From Anaerolineales bacterium (lineage in GTDB: Bacteria; Chloroflexota; Anaerolineae; Anaerolineales; Villigracilaceae), in NCBI GenBank assembly GCA_016789025.1, contig JAEURC010000022.1, positions 1-64,000 of the forward strand: a stretch of DNA of 64,000 nt. The letters are read 5' to 3'. The translations under genes and the position numbers were made by a program. Within the stretch, counting starts at the first letter, position 1, and every line of letters starts with the position of its first letter. Shown one piece after another: positions 14,927-23,789 of this stretch. The notes beneath the pieces are model-generated. The model saw only the letters and a program-made list of their open reading frames with translations, did no database searches and was not told the DNA's origin.

Positions 14927-16713
14927 CACGACTCCAATACACTTATGAAATCAAACTTCGTCACATCCACCAAACCTTTATCCGAGATTCGCAATTCGGG
15001 GATGACCACCAACGCGAGCAAACTCAATTGCATGTTCGGGTTGTTCAACTCGCACCCGCACATTTTGAATCCCTCCAAAATGGATTCGGCTTTGCGCGCG
15101 ACGATGTCCGCTTTTTCGGTGGACATCAGCCCCGCGATCTTCAACTCGACTTGACCGATCACCTCGCCATTGCGGACGACAACCTGACCGCCTCCGCTTC
15201 GCGCCAAGGTGTTGCCTGCCACCGCCATAGACGCATCGTCGGTCCCCACGACGATCATGTGATGCGAGTCGTGCGCGACGGTTGAAGCGATGGCGCACTT
15301 CGCAGTGAACCCGAACCCGCTGACGAGTCCCAGCGTGATTCCGCCCGTGCCTCTGTGACGTTCGACGAGCGCGATCTTGGCGAGGTCGCGAGTGATGTCG
15401 GCTTTGATCTCGCCGTTGACGGGTTGAACATCAAATTTCAAATGTTTTGTGCCTGCGTGATTTTCGATGACGCCGATGACATTGGCTTTGACCTTCGACG
15501 TTTGACCTTTGACCAATAATTTAAAGTCTTCCGCTTTCAACTTTCTCTTCAACTTCACGGAATTTTTCACCCACGCGGGATAAGAAGATTTTGGCAGATT
15601 CACTTTCCACTTTCCACTCTCCGCGATTACCTTACCTTTTGCAATGACAACATCTGCCCCAAAGTTTTTCAAATCTTGCGCCAACACCACATCCGCCCAG
15701 CGACCTGGGGCGATCATGCCCATGTCTTTGCTCACGCCGAAATGCTCGGCGGCGTTGATGGTCATCATCTGAATCGCGGTGACGGGGTCGAGTCCCTGCT
15801 CGATGGCGTGACGCAAGACGCGATCCATGTGACCTTCGCCCGTCAACGTCCCTGCGTGCGAATCGTCGGTGACAAGGATGAAGTGACGCGAGTCTAATTT
15901 CTTTTCGGTGATGGCTTTGACTTGCGCCTCCACGTCGAACCACGCCGAGCCGTAACGGAGCATGGATTTCATTCCCTGCCGCACGCGCGCAACCGCGTCT
16001 TCGAGGCGCGTGCCTTCGTGGTCGTCCTCCGCGCCGCCTGCGACGTAACCATGAAATGGGATTCCCAAATCGGGCGAGGCGTAATGCCCGCCGATGGTTT
16101 TGCCCGCCGCATGAGTAAGCGACATTTCATCGAGCATCTTTTTGTCGCCCATGAACACGCCGGGGAAGTTCATCATCTCACCCAAGCCGATGATGCCCTT
16201 CCACTTCATCGCGGTCGCTACTTCTTTGGGACCAAGCGTTGCGCCGGGAGTTTCAAACCCGGGCGCGGACGGAACGCACGACGGCATCTGCACCCAAACA
16301 TGGATCGGTTGCTTCTGCGCTTCGTCCACCATCAACTTGACGCCGCGCAAGCCGAACACATTGGCGATCTCATGCGGATCAATGAACATGCCCGTCGTGC
16401 CGCGGACCGCCACCGCGCGAACAAATTCGGTGACAGTCACCATCCCTGACTCAACGTGCATGTGCGCGTCGAGCAAGCCGGGGACGAGGTATCGCCCGTT
16501 CGCTTCGATTACCTTTGTCTTTTTGCCGATGGCGTGACTCGCGTCATTTCCGACGTAGGCGACTCGCCCATCCTTGACGGCGATATCCGTCTTGGCAACG
16601 ATCTCGCCCGATTGCACGCTTACCCACTGACCGTCCCGAATCACAAGGTCGGCAGGGACGCGTCCCATGGCGGTGTCAACGAGTGCGCGGGTTAGTTTGG
16701 TGGAGGAGGGCAT
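14926..16713 (-). CDS. ade: Adenine deaminase
   Basis: This is a 595-residue amidohydrolase that converts adenine to hypoxanthine and ammonia. Metal residues are seen in LDAHMHVES (H84, H86), the IDPHEIANVFG segment, GHYASPDL and the VTDDSHAGTL region. Length and domain order match bacterial Ade. Two stretches near residues 364-371 and 399-409 are encoded by simple repeats (GTGGAAAGTGGAAAG and GGTCAAAGGTCAAACG types) and lie between the catalytic and C-terminal domains. CGGAG precedes the ATG. It is translationally coupled to the GntR regulator. Confidence 0.92.
   Translation of the reverse strand: MPSSTKLTRALVDTAMGRVPADLVIRDGQWVSVQSGEIVAKTDIAVKDGRVAYVGNDASHAIGKKTKVIEANGRYLVPGLLDAHMHVESGMVTVTEFVRAVAVRGTTGMFIDPHEIANVFGLRGVKLMVDEAQKQPIHVWVQMPSCVPSAPGFETPGATLGPKEVATAMKWKGIIGLGEMMNFPGVFMGDKKMLDEMSLTHAAGKTIGGHYASPDLGIPFHGYVAGGAEDDHEGTRLEDAVARVRQGMKSMLRYGSAWFDVEAQVKAITEKKLDSRHFILVTDDSHAGTLTGEGHMDRVLRHAIEQGLDPVTAIQMMTINAAEHFGVSKDMGMIAPGRWADVVLAQDLKNFGADVVIAKGKVIAESGKWKVNLPKSSYPAWVKNSVKLKRKLKAEDFKLLVKGQTSKVKANVIGVIENHAGTKHLKFDVQPVNGEIKADITRDLAKIALVERHRGTGGITLGLVSGFGFTAKCAIASTVAHDSHHMIVVGTDDASMAVAGNTLARSGGGQVVVRNGEVIGQVELKIAGLMSTEKADIVARKAESILEGFKMCGCELNNPNMQLSLLALVVIPELRISDKGLVDVTKFDFISVLES
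15487..15519. repeat. TTTGACC-type tandem repeat inside ade
   Basis: TTTGACCTTCGACGTTTGACC and an adjoining TTTGACC unit are tandem copies of a heptamer-like string. The same string recurs in an M20 peptidase gene at 61299-61332. Here it adds about 11 in-frame residues (KGQTSKVKA). Confidence 0.6.
15601..15622. repeat. CACTTTCCACTTTCCAC repeat inside ade
   Basis: Two CACTTTCCA units in tandem give the in-frame residues GKWKVNL. A related TACTTTCCAC string lies in the GMC oxidoreductase gene at 52931-52970. Confidence 0.55.
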
Positions 16714-16772
16714 GTGTACTCCGTAGTTCGTATTGCGTATGCGGATGGTTGAGCGATTTGTTCTCTACTTCG

Positions 16773-16799
16773 TTCTCTCGCAGTTCAACTGCGAGAGAA
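16773..16799. repeat. Perfect 13-bp hairpin (CGCAGTT/AACTGCG)
   Basis: TTCTCTCGCAGTT and AACTGCGAGAGAA pair perfectly around one base between the 8-oxoguanine and adenine deaminase genes. A degraded relative lies at about 36768-36806. Confidence 0.65.
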
Positions 16800-16816
16800 A
16801 CGGAATTGCGAGAATG

Positions 16817-18193
16817 CTAGGCAAGCAATCTCTTCGCCGCTTTATTGTGCTTCTCGATCAATTTGCGTTCGTCCACAGTGACGAGTTGACCTTCTTTGAC
16901 GATGAACTTTCCGCCGACTACGTTGTAATCCACGCGGACGGGTTGACCGAAGACAATTGCCGAGACGGGATCGTGCATCCCTGCGAATTCGATGCGATTC
17001 AAATTCACGGCGAAGAAGTCGGCGCATTTGCCAACTTCGAGTGAGCCAATATCTTTTCTGCCTAACACCGCCGCCCCACCGCGCGTTCCTAGATATAACG
17101 CTTCGCGGGCGGTCATAAGTTTTCTATTTGGATCATCAGATAGTGAATACCCAGTAATCCCCTCTTTCACACGAGACAACAACGTTGCGTTGCGGACTTC
17201 GGCTAACAAGTGCGAGCCGTCATTGGATGCGGAGCCGTCCACGCCCAAACCGACGTTGACGCCAGCCGCGCGATATTCTTTGATGGGAGCGATGCCTGAG
17301 GCGAGTCGCATGTTGGATGTTGGACAGTGCGCCACTCCGCAGTTGTGCTTGGCGAAAACTTTTATCTCTTCGTCGTTCACCCACACGGCATGAGCGAACC
17401 AAACGTCGCCGCCGACCCAATCCACTTCTTGCATGTACCCGACGGGACGATGACCGAATTTTTCCAAACAAAATTGTTCTTCGTCTTCGGTCTCGGCGAG
17501 ATGCGTGTGGAGATGCACTCCATATTCACGCGCAAGTTTTGCGGATTGTTTCATCAAATCAGATGTCACACTGAACGGCGAACACGGCGCAAGGACGATC
17601 TGCACCATTGAGCCTGACTTCGCGTCGTGATATTTTTGGATGAGACGTTGCGAATCTTTGAGGATGGACTCTTCATCGTCTACCACGCTGTCGGGCGGGA
17701 GTCCGCCTTTCGATTCGCCCAGCGACATCGAGCCGCGCGAGGCGTGGAGGCGGAGTCCAACCTGCGCGGCTGCGGCAATCTCATCGTCGAGTTTTGAACC
17801 GTTTGGGTAGAGGTAGAGATGGTCCGACGCGGCCGTGCATCCTGAAAGGGCGAGCTCGGCTAACGCGGTGGAAGTCGAAATAAAAATGTCTTCGGGGTTG
17901 ATGCGCGCCCAAATGGGATAGAGCGTTTTGAGCCAGTTGAAGAGGTTGGCGTCTTGCGCGGCAGGGACGGCGCGGGTGAGGGTTTGGTAGAAGTGATGAT
18001 GCGTGTTGACGAGGCCGGGGAGGAGGACGTGACCTTTGAGATCAAGAACCTCGTCAGCCGTAATTGGTAATTGGTAATTGGCTCCGACTTGTTCAATAAA
18101 TCCATCGCGGATAAAAATAGCGCCGTTTGGGATTTCGGTTTGGCTGTCGTCCATGGTGAGGATGTGGGCGTTTTTGATGAGGAGGGTGGGCAT
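16817..18193 (-). CDS. 8-oxoguanine deaminase / SsnA-like amidohydrolase
   Basis: This is a 458-residue amidohydrolase close to the 8-oxoguanine deaminase group (VNTHHHFYQTLTRAVPAAQD, NLFNWLKTLYPIWAR), which converts 8-oxoguanine to urate. The metal site is seen as H65-H67, HTHLAETEDE and the later DGSASNDG aspartate. Related SsnA proteins belong to urate-degradation clusters, so either reaction fits here. The start at 18193 matches family N termini. An upstream extension is repeat-derived, and no Shine-Dalgarno precedes the ATG. Residues 38-45 (ANYQLPIT) are encoded by three tandem TAATTGG units. It heads the minus-strand purine run. Confidence 0.83.
   Translation of the reverse strand: MPTLLIKNAHILTMDDSQTEIPNGAIFIRDGFIEQVGANYQLPITADEVLDLKGHVLLPGLVNTHHHFYQTLTRAVPAAQDANLFNWLKTLYPIWARINPEDIFISTSTALAELALSGCTAASDHLYLYPNGSKLDDEIAAAAQVGLRLHASRGSMSLGESKGGLPPDSVVDDEESILKDSQRLIQKYHDAKSGSMVQIVLAPCSPFSVTSDLMKQSAKLAREYGVHLHTHLAETEDEEQFCLEKFGHRPVGYMQEVDWVGGDVWFAHAVWVNDEEIKVFAKHNCGVAHCPTSNMRLASGIAPIKEYRAAGVNVGLGVDGSASNDGSHLLAEVRNATLLSRVKEGITGYSLSDDPNRKLMTAREALYLGTRGGAAVLGRKDIGSLEVGKCADFFAVNLNRIEFAGMHDPVSAIVFGQPVRVDYNVVGGKFIVKEGQLVTVDERKLIEKHNKAAKRLLA
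18061..18081. repeat. (TAATTGG)3 inside the 8-oxoguanine deaminase gene
   Basis: Three exact 7-nt tandem copies read in frame as ANYQLPIT between the first strands of the beta-sandwich domain. A 7-nt unit times three keeps the frame. Confidence 0.7.
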
Positions 18194-18243
18194 GGGGAGG
18201 AAAAGAGAATTAGAGGAGTGGAGAATTGAGGGTGGAGACTGGA

Positions 18244-18353
18244 GATTAGAGACTGGAGATTGTTTGGTTACAAATGGACTAGACGAAAGTTGTCTGACAA
18301 ATTGGAGTGTAGCGGAAAGTGAGGAGGATGTCAACTTGGTAAAAGTTTATAAT
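18244..18353. repeat. Diverged direct repeat, left copy (flanks SRPBCC gene)
   Basis: A stretch containing GGAGATTGTTTG, TTGTCTGACAAATTGGAG and TAGCGGAAAG is matched in order by a second stretch at 18849-18950. It carries the -10 box of the SRPBCC gene at its end. Confidence 0.55.
18348..18353 (+). promoter_or_regulatory. -10 box TATAAT, leaderless-type promoter
   Basis: TATAAT lies 7 nt before the ATG of the SRPBCC gene and no Shine-Dalgarno intervenes. Transcription would start at or next to the start codon. Confidence 0.5.
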
Positions 18354-18360
18354 CAAACCC

Positions 18361-18822
18361 ATGACAACAATAATCCGTTCCGTTCAAATCCTCGTAAACA
18401 CAAATCTACAAACCGCCTTTGAGTACGTCGCTGATCTGACCAAACATTCCGAATGGAGCGTGGGGGAATTGAAAATCGAAGCCGTTTCGCCCGAGCCGAT
18501 TCAAGTAGGGAAGGAATATGTCTCTAAAGGTGAGTTCGCAATCCAAAAGGAAAGACCGAACAAGTTAAAGGTCACCGAATTCGAGCCTCCACAAAAATTC
18601 GGCTTTGTAGCAAATGACCCAACGATCGGGGATGTGTTCCACACATTTACATTCGTTGAAAAGGAAAACAAGGTCTTGGTCACCCGCACCATGAGATTGG
18701 AACTCAACCCGTTCATGGCGTTCGGATTTGCACTCTTTGTGTATCCACTCACTGGCAACCCGTCCATGAAAAGAGCGTTTGATAAGCTCAAAGCCATATC
18801 GGAGAATTCGAAGAATAGATAG
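18361..18822 (+). CDS. SRPBCC (START/polyketide cyclase-like) protein
   Basis: This is a 153-residue protein with the SRPBCC pattern. It has an N-terminal strand with FEYVADLTKHSEWS, a curved sheet (GFVANDPTIGDVFHTFTF) and a long C-terminal helix (PSMKRAFDKLKAISEN). These helix-grip proteins bind hydrophobic ligands, and the specific ligand is unknown. It is a single gene bracketed by the two halves of a direct repeat. Confidence 0.75.
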   Translation: MTTIIRSVQILVNTNLQTAFEYVADLTKHSEWSVGELKIEAVSPEPIQVGKEYVSKGEFAIQKERPNKLKVTEFEPPQKFGFVANDPTIGDVFHTFTFVEKENKVLVTRTMRLELNPFMAFGFALFVYPLTGNPSMKRAFDKLKAISENSKNR

Positions 18823-18848
18823 ACGGCTTGAACTGGTTTTGTGAGAGA

Positions 18849-18950
18849 GACGGGAGATTGTTTGATGGCAATAGGGTAGTTGAAAATTGCCTGACCAATT
18901 GAAATTTAGCGGAAAGCAAGGACGGTGGCAATTATAGATTACGGAGATAT
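18849..18950. repeat. Diverged direct repeat, right copy
   Basis: GGAGATTGTTTG, TTGCCTGACCAATTG and TAGCGGAAAG occur in the same order and spacing as in 18244-18353. Confidence 0.55.
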
Positions 18951-18964
18951 GATTGCTGTTGGGT

Positions 18965-20200
18965 TTACCCTGTAGCGCCCATAGCGCATCCCGCGATCCA
19001 GCCGGTCGTCCACGAGGCTTGAAAATTAAATCCACCGGTGACGCCATCGATATCCAGGATTTCGCCCGCAAAGAACAAACCCTTCACGATGCGGCTTTGC
19101 ATCGTTTTAAAATCTACTTCGTTCAACGCCACTCCGCCACAGGTGACAAACTCTTCTTTGAAGATTCCTTTGCCATGAATTGTAAATGTTCCCGTAGTTA
19201 ATTCTTTGGCAAGTTTTCGCAATTCCTCTTTGGATACATCTGCCCAGTTTTTGTCGCCGATGAATTCAACCAGTTTTTTCCACAACCGCAGGGGAATTTG
19301 CGAGAACGCGGCATGTGATGAAAGTTTTTTACGGGCATTATCTTTCCACGCTTTGTTTCGTTGTAACACATCGAGAGCCTTCTCGAATGAATACTCGTCC
19401 AGCCAGTTGATGGTTATTTCGGCGCGGTAGTTTTTTTCATATAATTCGCGCGCGCCCCATGCTGAAAGCCGTAATACGGCTGGACCGCTCAACCCCCAGT
19501 GCGTGATCAGTAAAGCGCCGTGGGTGGAAAGCGAATCCATGGTCAATGAAACTGACGCCACGGATACGCCTTCCAAGCCTTTGATGCGCTCGTCTTGAAC
19601 GTTGAAGGTAAACAAGGATGGCACGAGATCGATGATGGTGTGCCCAAACGACTTGGTTATCTCAAGAGTCTTGCGATCACTGCCTGTTGCGAGCAGTAGT
19701 TGTCCAGCACGAAGATGCATGAAAACATCCCGATGCATTTGTACGGTAAGCTGGAAACTTCCGTCCTGATTTCGATCCACTTTACCGAGACGGACATGTT
19801 CCCAAACCTCCACACCGGCAGACGTGGCCGCGCTGCGCAGGCAATCTGCAATTGTGTTCGAATCGTCGGTAGCGGGGAAGATGCGCCCATCGGCTTCAGT
19901 CTTCAACTTTACCCCGCGCATCTCGAACCACTCTACTGTGTCTCGCGGTTGGAAGCGTGTGAATGCCCCGCGTAGTTCATTGGCTCCGCGTGGATAGAAC
20001 GTAACCAATCGCGCCGGGTCAAAACAGGCATGGGTCACATTACACCGTCCGCCGCCGGAAACGATCACCTTGCTCAAGGTTTGTTTTGCTTTTTCGAGGA
20101 TCAAAACTTTGAGGTTCGGATTCAATTCGGCGCAGCGTATGGCGGCGTAGAACCCCGCAGGACCGCCGCCGGCAACGATGATATCCCAGTCGGTTTTCAT
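18965..20200 (-). CDS. HI0933/YhiN-like FAD-dependent oxidoreductase
   Basis: This is a 411-residue flavoprotein with an N-terminal dinucleotide-binding fold (IIVAGGGPAGFYAAIRC, residues 8-24), the family motif SGGGRCNVTH, and a C-terminal GGVALNEVDFKTMQS and GFNFQASWTTGWIAG region that completes the FAD site. The physiological substrate of this widespread family is not known, although BaiN members reduce bile-acid-like enones. The start overlaps the RecQ stop as ATGA, so the two genes are translationally coupled. Confidence 0.85.
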   Translation of the reverse strand: MKTDWDIIVAGGGPAGFYAAIRCAELNPNLKVLILEKAKQTLSKVIVSGGGRCNVTHACFDPARLVTFYPRGANELRGAFTRFQPRDTVEWFEMRGVKLKTEADGRIFPATDDSNTIADCLRSAATSAGVEVWEHVRLGKVDRNQDGSFQLTVQMHRDVFMHLRAGQLLLATGSDRKTLEITKSFGHTIIDLVPSLFTFNVQDERIKGLEGVSVASVSLTMDSLSTHGALLITHWGLSGPAVLRLSAWGARELYEKNYRAEITINWLDEYSFEKALDVLQRNKAWKDNARKKLSSHAAFSQIPLRLWKKLVEFIGDKNWADVSKEELRKLAKELTTGTFTIHGKGIFKEEFVTCGGVALNEVDFKTMQSRIVKGLFFAGEILDIDGVTGGFNFQASWTTGWIAGCAMGATG

Positions 20201-22401
20201 GGCGCGGCATTGCCTTGCTGATATATCAAATACAACAACCTCAGAATCTTCAACTCATCGTAATTCAACGCGCCGTTCAACTTGTCGAATACTGGCTTGA
20301 GGTACATCGTCCCCGATTCATCGAAGACGGCGAAGGTTGCTTGCTGTTGTTCAGGCGTGGCAGATGTTGCCTCATGCAAATCACCGCCGTTGCGGAGTTT
20401 GTTTCCCGCCATTGCATACCTCGTCAGGTGATCGAGGATCGTTCCCTTCGTCACGCCTTGTCGTTCCATTAAGTCTTGGATCGTCGCGCCATCGTTGAAC
20501 GATTCGCCAACGATGCGCGTGCGTTCGCCGATTGACTCCCCTCTCCCACTAGGAGATCGCGAAGCATCCCGTAGGGAAGGGCTGGGGGTGAGGGCGCTCT
20601 CTTGTAACCCATGCTTTTCGCAAAACGGCTTGATCACACCCAAAAACGCATCGCCATATTGACTTAACTTCACCTGCCCCACGCCCGCGATCTTCAACAA
20701 ACTCTCGCGCGATTGCGGATAATACGCCGCCATCTCCGTCAGTGTTCTATCGGAGAAAATTACATACGGCGGGACCCCATCCGCATCTGCCATCTCTTTT
20801 CTTTTTTGACGAAGAATGGCAAACAACGCATGGTTGTACTCGATGCCCACTTTCCTCTTTCCATCTTTCTTTGTCCTCTCCGCTTCTTGCACGACGCCGA
20901 AGACTGTCTCTCTTTTCTTCAGCGACTCCAACGCCCGCGCCGTGAGACTCAGCGTGTGATATTCGCCCTCCTGTTTGAGATAACCCATGCTCAACAATTG
21001 ACGGGCGATGTGCATCCATTGTTTCTTCGTTAATTCGCCGCCGATTCCGTACGTGGACAATTTGTCATGCTCCCACCGCATGACCTTCTCGTTCTTCGAA
21101 CCGAGCAGAATATCCACGATGTGACCCGCGCCAAATTTTTCGTCGGCGCGTTTGACGCAGGAGAGGAACTTCTGCGCGTATACGGTGATGTCGGCGAGGG
21201 GAGTCGGGGCGGAGGTGCAGTTGTCGCAGTTGGAGCAGTTGTCGGCTTCGTATGATTCGCCGAAGTAGTTGAGGAGCGGCTTGCGTCGGCATGTCCGCTC
21301 ATCTTCCGCAAAACGGACAATCGCATCCAAATGTTGAATCGCGACGCGTTTCTCGTCGCCTTCTTTTTGGTCAATGAAATAGTTGATCTTGGCGACGTCC
21401 GAATAGCTGTAGAGCAACGTGCAGAACGCGGGCAAGCCGTCGCGTCCCGCGCGACCGATCTCTTGATAATAACTTTCAACGCTTTTCGGCAGATCGAAGT
21501 GAATGACGAAGCGCACGTTGGGTTTGTTGATGCCCATGCCGAACGCGATGGTGGCGACGATGATCTGCGCGTCATCGCGGATGAACGCCTCTTGATTTTT
21601 TCTTCGGTCTGAATCTTCCAGCCCCGCATGATACGGACGGACGGAATATTTTTTGGAAGCGAGATACGCGGCGAGTTCGTCCACTTGCTTGCGCGAGAAA
21701 CAATAGATGATGCCCGATTGATCTTTGTAACGGTCGAGCAGTTCGATCACCTGACCGACTGGCTCGCGCTTGCGGACGACTTCGATGTATAGATTCTCGC
21801 GGTTGAAACTGGCGACAAATTCGTTCGTGGTCGAGAATTTGAGCGTGTTGCGAATATCCTGCCGCACGCGCGATGTGGCGGTGGCAGTTAAAGCTAGACA
21901 AACCGCTTTCGGAAATCTTTTTCTCACCTCAACGAGTTGACGATATTCAGGGCGGAAGTCGTGTCCCCACTCCGAGATGCAGTGCGCTTCGTCAATGGTG
22001 AGGCAATCCACCTGAACCGAATCGAGAAGCGAGAGGATGCGTTGAGTGAGAAGCGTTTCAGGCGCGACGTACAACAACTTCACTTCGCCACGCCGCACAT
22101 GATCCATGCTCTTCTGATATGCCTGCGGCGACAACGTGCTGTTGATGAACAGCGACGGCACGCCGAACGCGCGCAACTGCTCCACTTGATCTTTCATCAA
22201 CGAGATCAGCGGAGAAACAACAACCGTAAGTCCGTCAAATACCAACGAGGGGATCTGATAACAAAGCGATTTGCCTCCGCCCGTCGGCATGACCGCAAGC
22301 GTATCTTTGCGCGCCAGCACATTTTGAATCACTTCTTGTTGAAGCGGACGAAATGTATCGTAGCCGAAGGTTTGTTTGAGGATGTCCGCTGGGGAGGTCA
22401 T
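20197..22401 (-). CDS. recQ: ATP-dependent DNA helicase RecQ
   Basis: This 734-residue helicase has a superfamily 2 core (Walker A MPTGGGKS at 38-45, DEAH box in TIDEAHCISEWGHDFR and motif VI in QEIGRAGRDG), a zinc-binding region with clustered cysteines (NCSNCDNC), a winged-helix RQC part, an HRDC domain (about 530-600) and a C-terminal HTH-like tail. It unwinds recombination and stalled-fork intermediates 3'-5'. Residues about 603-622 (LTPSPSLRDASRSPSGRGE) are encoded by a dispersed repeat placed in the linker after HRDC. The near-leaderless promoter is described separately. Confidence 0.93.
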   Translation of the reverse strand: MTSPADILKQTFGYDTFRPLQQEVIQNVLARKDTLAVMPTGGGKSLCYQIPSLVFDGLTVVVSPLISLMKDQVEQLRAFGVPSLFINSTLSPQAYQKSMDHVRRGEVKLLYVAPETLLTQRILSLLDSVQVDCLTIDEAHCISEWGHDFRPEYRQLVEVRKRFPKAVCLALTATATSRVRQDIRNTLKFSTTNEFVASFNRENLYIEVVRKREPVGQVIELLDRYKDQSGIIYCFSRKQVDELAAYLASKKYSVRPYHAGLEDSDRRKNQEAFIRDDAQIIVATIAFGMGINKPNVRFVIHFDLPKSVESYYQEIGRAGRDGLPAFCTLLYSYSDVAKINYFIDQKEGDEKRVAIQHLDAIVRFAEDERTCRRKPLLNYFGESYEADNCSNCDNCTSAPTPLADITVYAQKFLSCVKRADEKFGAGHIVDILLGSKNEKVMRWEHDKLSTYGIGGELTKKQWMHIARQLLSMGYLKQEGEYHTLSLTARALESLKKRETVFGVVQEAERTKKDGKRKVGIEYNHALFAILRQKRKEMADADGVPPYVIFSDRTLTEMAAYYPQSRESLLKIAGVGQVKLSQYGDAFLGVIKPFCEKHGLQESALTPSPSLRDASRSPSGRGESIGERTRIVGESFNDGATIQDLMERQGVTKGTILDHLTRYAMAGNKLRNGGDLHEATSATPEQQQATFAVFDESGTMYLKPVFDKLNGALNYDELKILRLLYLIYQQGNAAP
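20537..20594. repeat. CCCTCTCCC...GGGGGTGAGGG repeat inside recQ
   Basis: A roughly 58-nt element from CCCCTCTCCCACTAGG to GGGCTGGGGGTGAGGG sits in frame in the interdomain linker. The peptide it gives is rich in Pro, Ser, Gly and Arg. Confidence 0.65.
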
Positions 22402-22407
22402 GAGCGA

Positions 22408-22413
22408 AGTATA
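22408..22413 (-). promoter_or_regulatory. recQ: -10 box TATACT, near-leaderless recQ promoter
   Basis: On the minus strand TATACT ends 6 nt before the recQ ATG, with no Shine-Dalgarno between. Confidence 0.45.
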
Positions 22414-22492
22414 CCCGTGATGGGTGTTCTCTAAAACAAAAACAGTTAAGGTTTTCTGGCGCGTCCAAGTTAACTCCTCGCCTTACGCGAAA

Positions 22493-22546
22493 CGTCCCGA
22501 AGGTTCTCGTAAGATAAGTCTGCTCATCGTCCAAACCTTCGGGACG
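22493..22546. repeat. Inverted repeat CGTCCCGAAGGTT, family E
   Basis: CGTCCCGAAGGTT (22493-22505) pairs perfectly with AACCTTCGGGACG (22534-22546). Flanking GTTAAC-containing strings (near 22470 and 22555) also recur near 7404-7420. The 311-nt gap 22402-22712 holds this element and no gene. Confidence 0.7.
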
Positions 22547-22712
22547 GTGCGTAACATCAGTTAACGATTTTGAAGGGCGGCGCATGCGCTTTTTTACATC
22601 CAGTTAATAAACGGATTACACTGGTCACGGAAAATAGAGGGAAAGCATGACTTGGGATACTCACTCCCGTCGCCCGCCATCCGTACAATCAGTTCAAAAG
22701 GAGAAAAATCTC

Positions 22713-23789
22713 ATGAATACCCTCAAACGAACCTCCCTTGTCTTTGCCGTTCTCGCGTTTGCACTCGTGGCGTGCGGGTTACCTGCCGCGCCAACGACTC
22801 AGCCCTCGGTAACGGCTGCCGAACCCGTCGAGACCCAGCCCGCCGAAGCCGCGACCAGCCTGCCCGTCGAAAACGAAGCGGGCGGAGCCGTCCTGCTCTT
22901 CGATATCGGAATGCACATCGAGCCGATGGGCGAAACCGTGCAAGGATTTCAAAGTGGCAAGAACGATTATCACAACCCGCAGTTCTTCGAGAGACAGGTG
23001 GAGGATATTCGCTTTCTGACTCAAATGATCGAAGCGCACGGCGGACGCATGACCATTCAGGCGCAGAGTCCGTTTACGACGGTGGCGATTGAATCGGGCA
23101 ATACCATCCTCGCCGACCTCGCCGCGCGCGGACATGAACTCGCCCTGCACTTCCACGAAGACGCGCATCTCGGGAAAAATCCCGAACCGCTTTCCGTTCA
23201 GCAATGGTGCGACGTGATGAAGGAAGAACTCGGTTACATCATGCAGGCGGGCGGCGTGAGCGACGTCCGCTATTGGAGCGGCGGCAATTTATACGTCAAC
23301 TTGTACGAAGCCGCCGAATGCGCGGGCTTGGATGTGAACAGCGATTGGAAGAGTCCCGACACGCAGTCCACCGATATGTCGCTGATCGGCGTGAACCCTT
23401 GGCGACCCGCAGGCGGCACCGACGGCTCTGACTTCACGCTCTTTACGCAACACGATCCCAACGGCGCAATCGTCTTCCTGCCCGAAGGTCAATACGATAA
23501 AGAAAATTTCGCGTCCATGCGCCGAAGCGAAGACTCGGGCGGGAACGAAGCCTATTTTGAATATCTCAAAGAGAGTCTCTATGCCTCGCTTTCAGCCGCG
23601 CAGGCGGGCAAGGTCAACGTCTTTCATTTCACCGTTCACCCTGGCGAATTTCGCGGCGACCCGCAAGACCCCTTCGGCGTGATCGAACGCTTCCTCACCG
23701 AAGTCGTTGATCCCCTCGTCGCTAGCGGGCAACTGCAATGGGCGACTTATTCCGAGATGGCGGATGCGTATGCCGCGACAGAGCCGTAA
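22713..23789 (+). CDS. Secreted lipoprotein, polysaccharide-deacetylase-like
   Basis: This is a 358-residue protein with a lipoprotein signal peptide (lipobox LVAC at about residues 18-21) followed by a Pro/Thr/Glu-rich linker. The globular domain resembles a NodB-type beta/alpha barrel, with LLFDIGMHIEP as a candidate metal-Asp strand, GHELALHFHED as the HxxxH-like strand and FHFTVHPGEF as the C-terminal His strand. It is probably a surface-anchored esterase or deacetylase, though the family match is distant. The start at 22713 is fixed by AAGGAGAAA and the signal peptide. Confidence 0.65.
   Translation: MNTLKRTSLVFAVLAFALVACGLPAAPTTQPSVTAAEPVETQPAEAATSLPVENEAGGAVLLFDIGMHIEPMGETVQGFQSGKNDYHNPQFFERQVEDIRFLTQMIEAHGGRMTIQAQSPFTTVAIESGNTILADLAARGHELALHFHEDAHLGKNPEPLSVQQWCDVMKEELGYIMQAGGVSDVRYWSGGNLYVNLYEAAECAGLDVNSDWKSPDTQSTDMSLIGVNPWRPAGGTDGSDFTLFTQHDPNGAIVFLPEGQYDKENFASMRRSEDSGGNEAYFEYLKESLYASLSAAQAGKVNVFHFTVHPGEFRGDPQDPFGVIERFLTEVVDPLVASGQLQWATYSEMADAYAATEP

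Noticed and set aside
18208-18262. Riboswitch or structured leader upstream of the 8-oxoguanine deaminase
   Set aside because: The stretch is a simple tandem repeat of GGAGATTAGAGACTGGAG type. No purine-riboswitch core (paired loops with a three-way junction) could be drawn.
16817-18334. A 505-residue form of the 8-oxoguanine deaminase
   Set aside because: The 47 added residues are encoded by tandem TCCAGTCTC-type repeats. Homologues start at the Met encoded at 18193.
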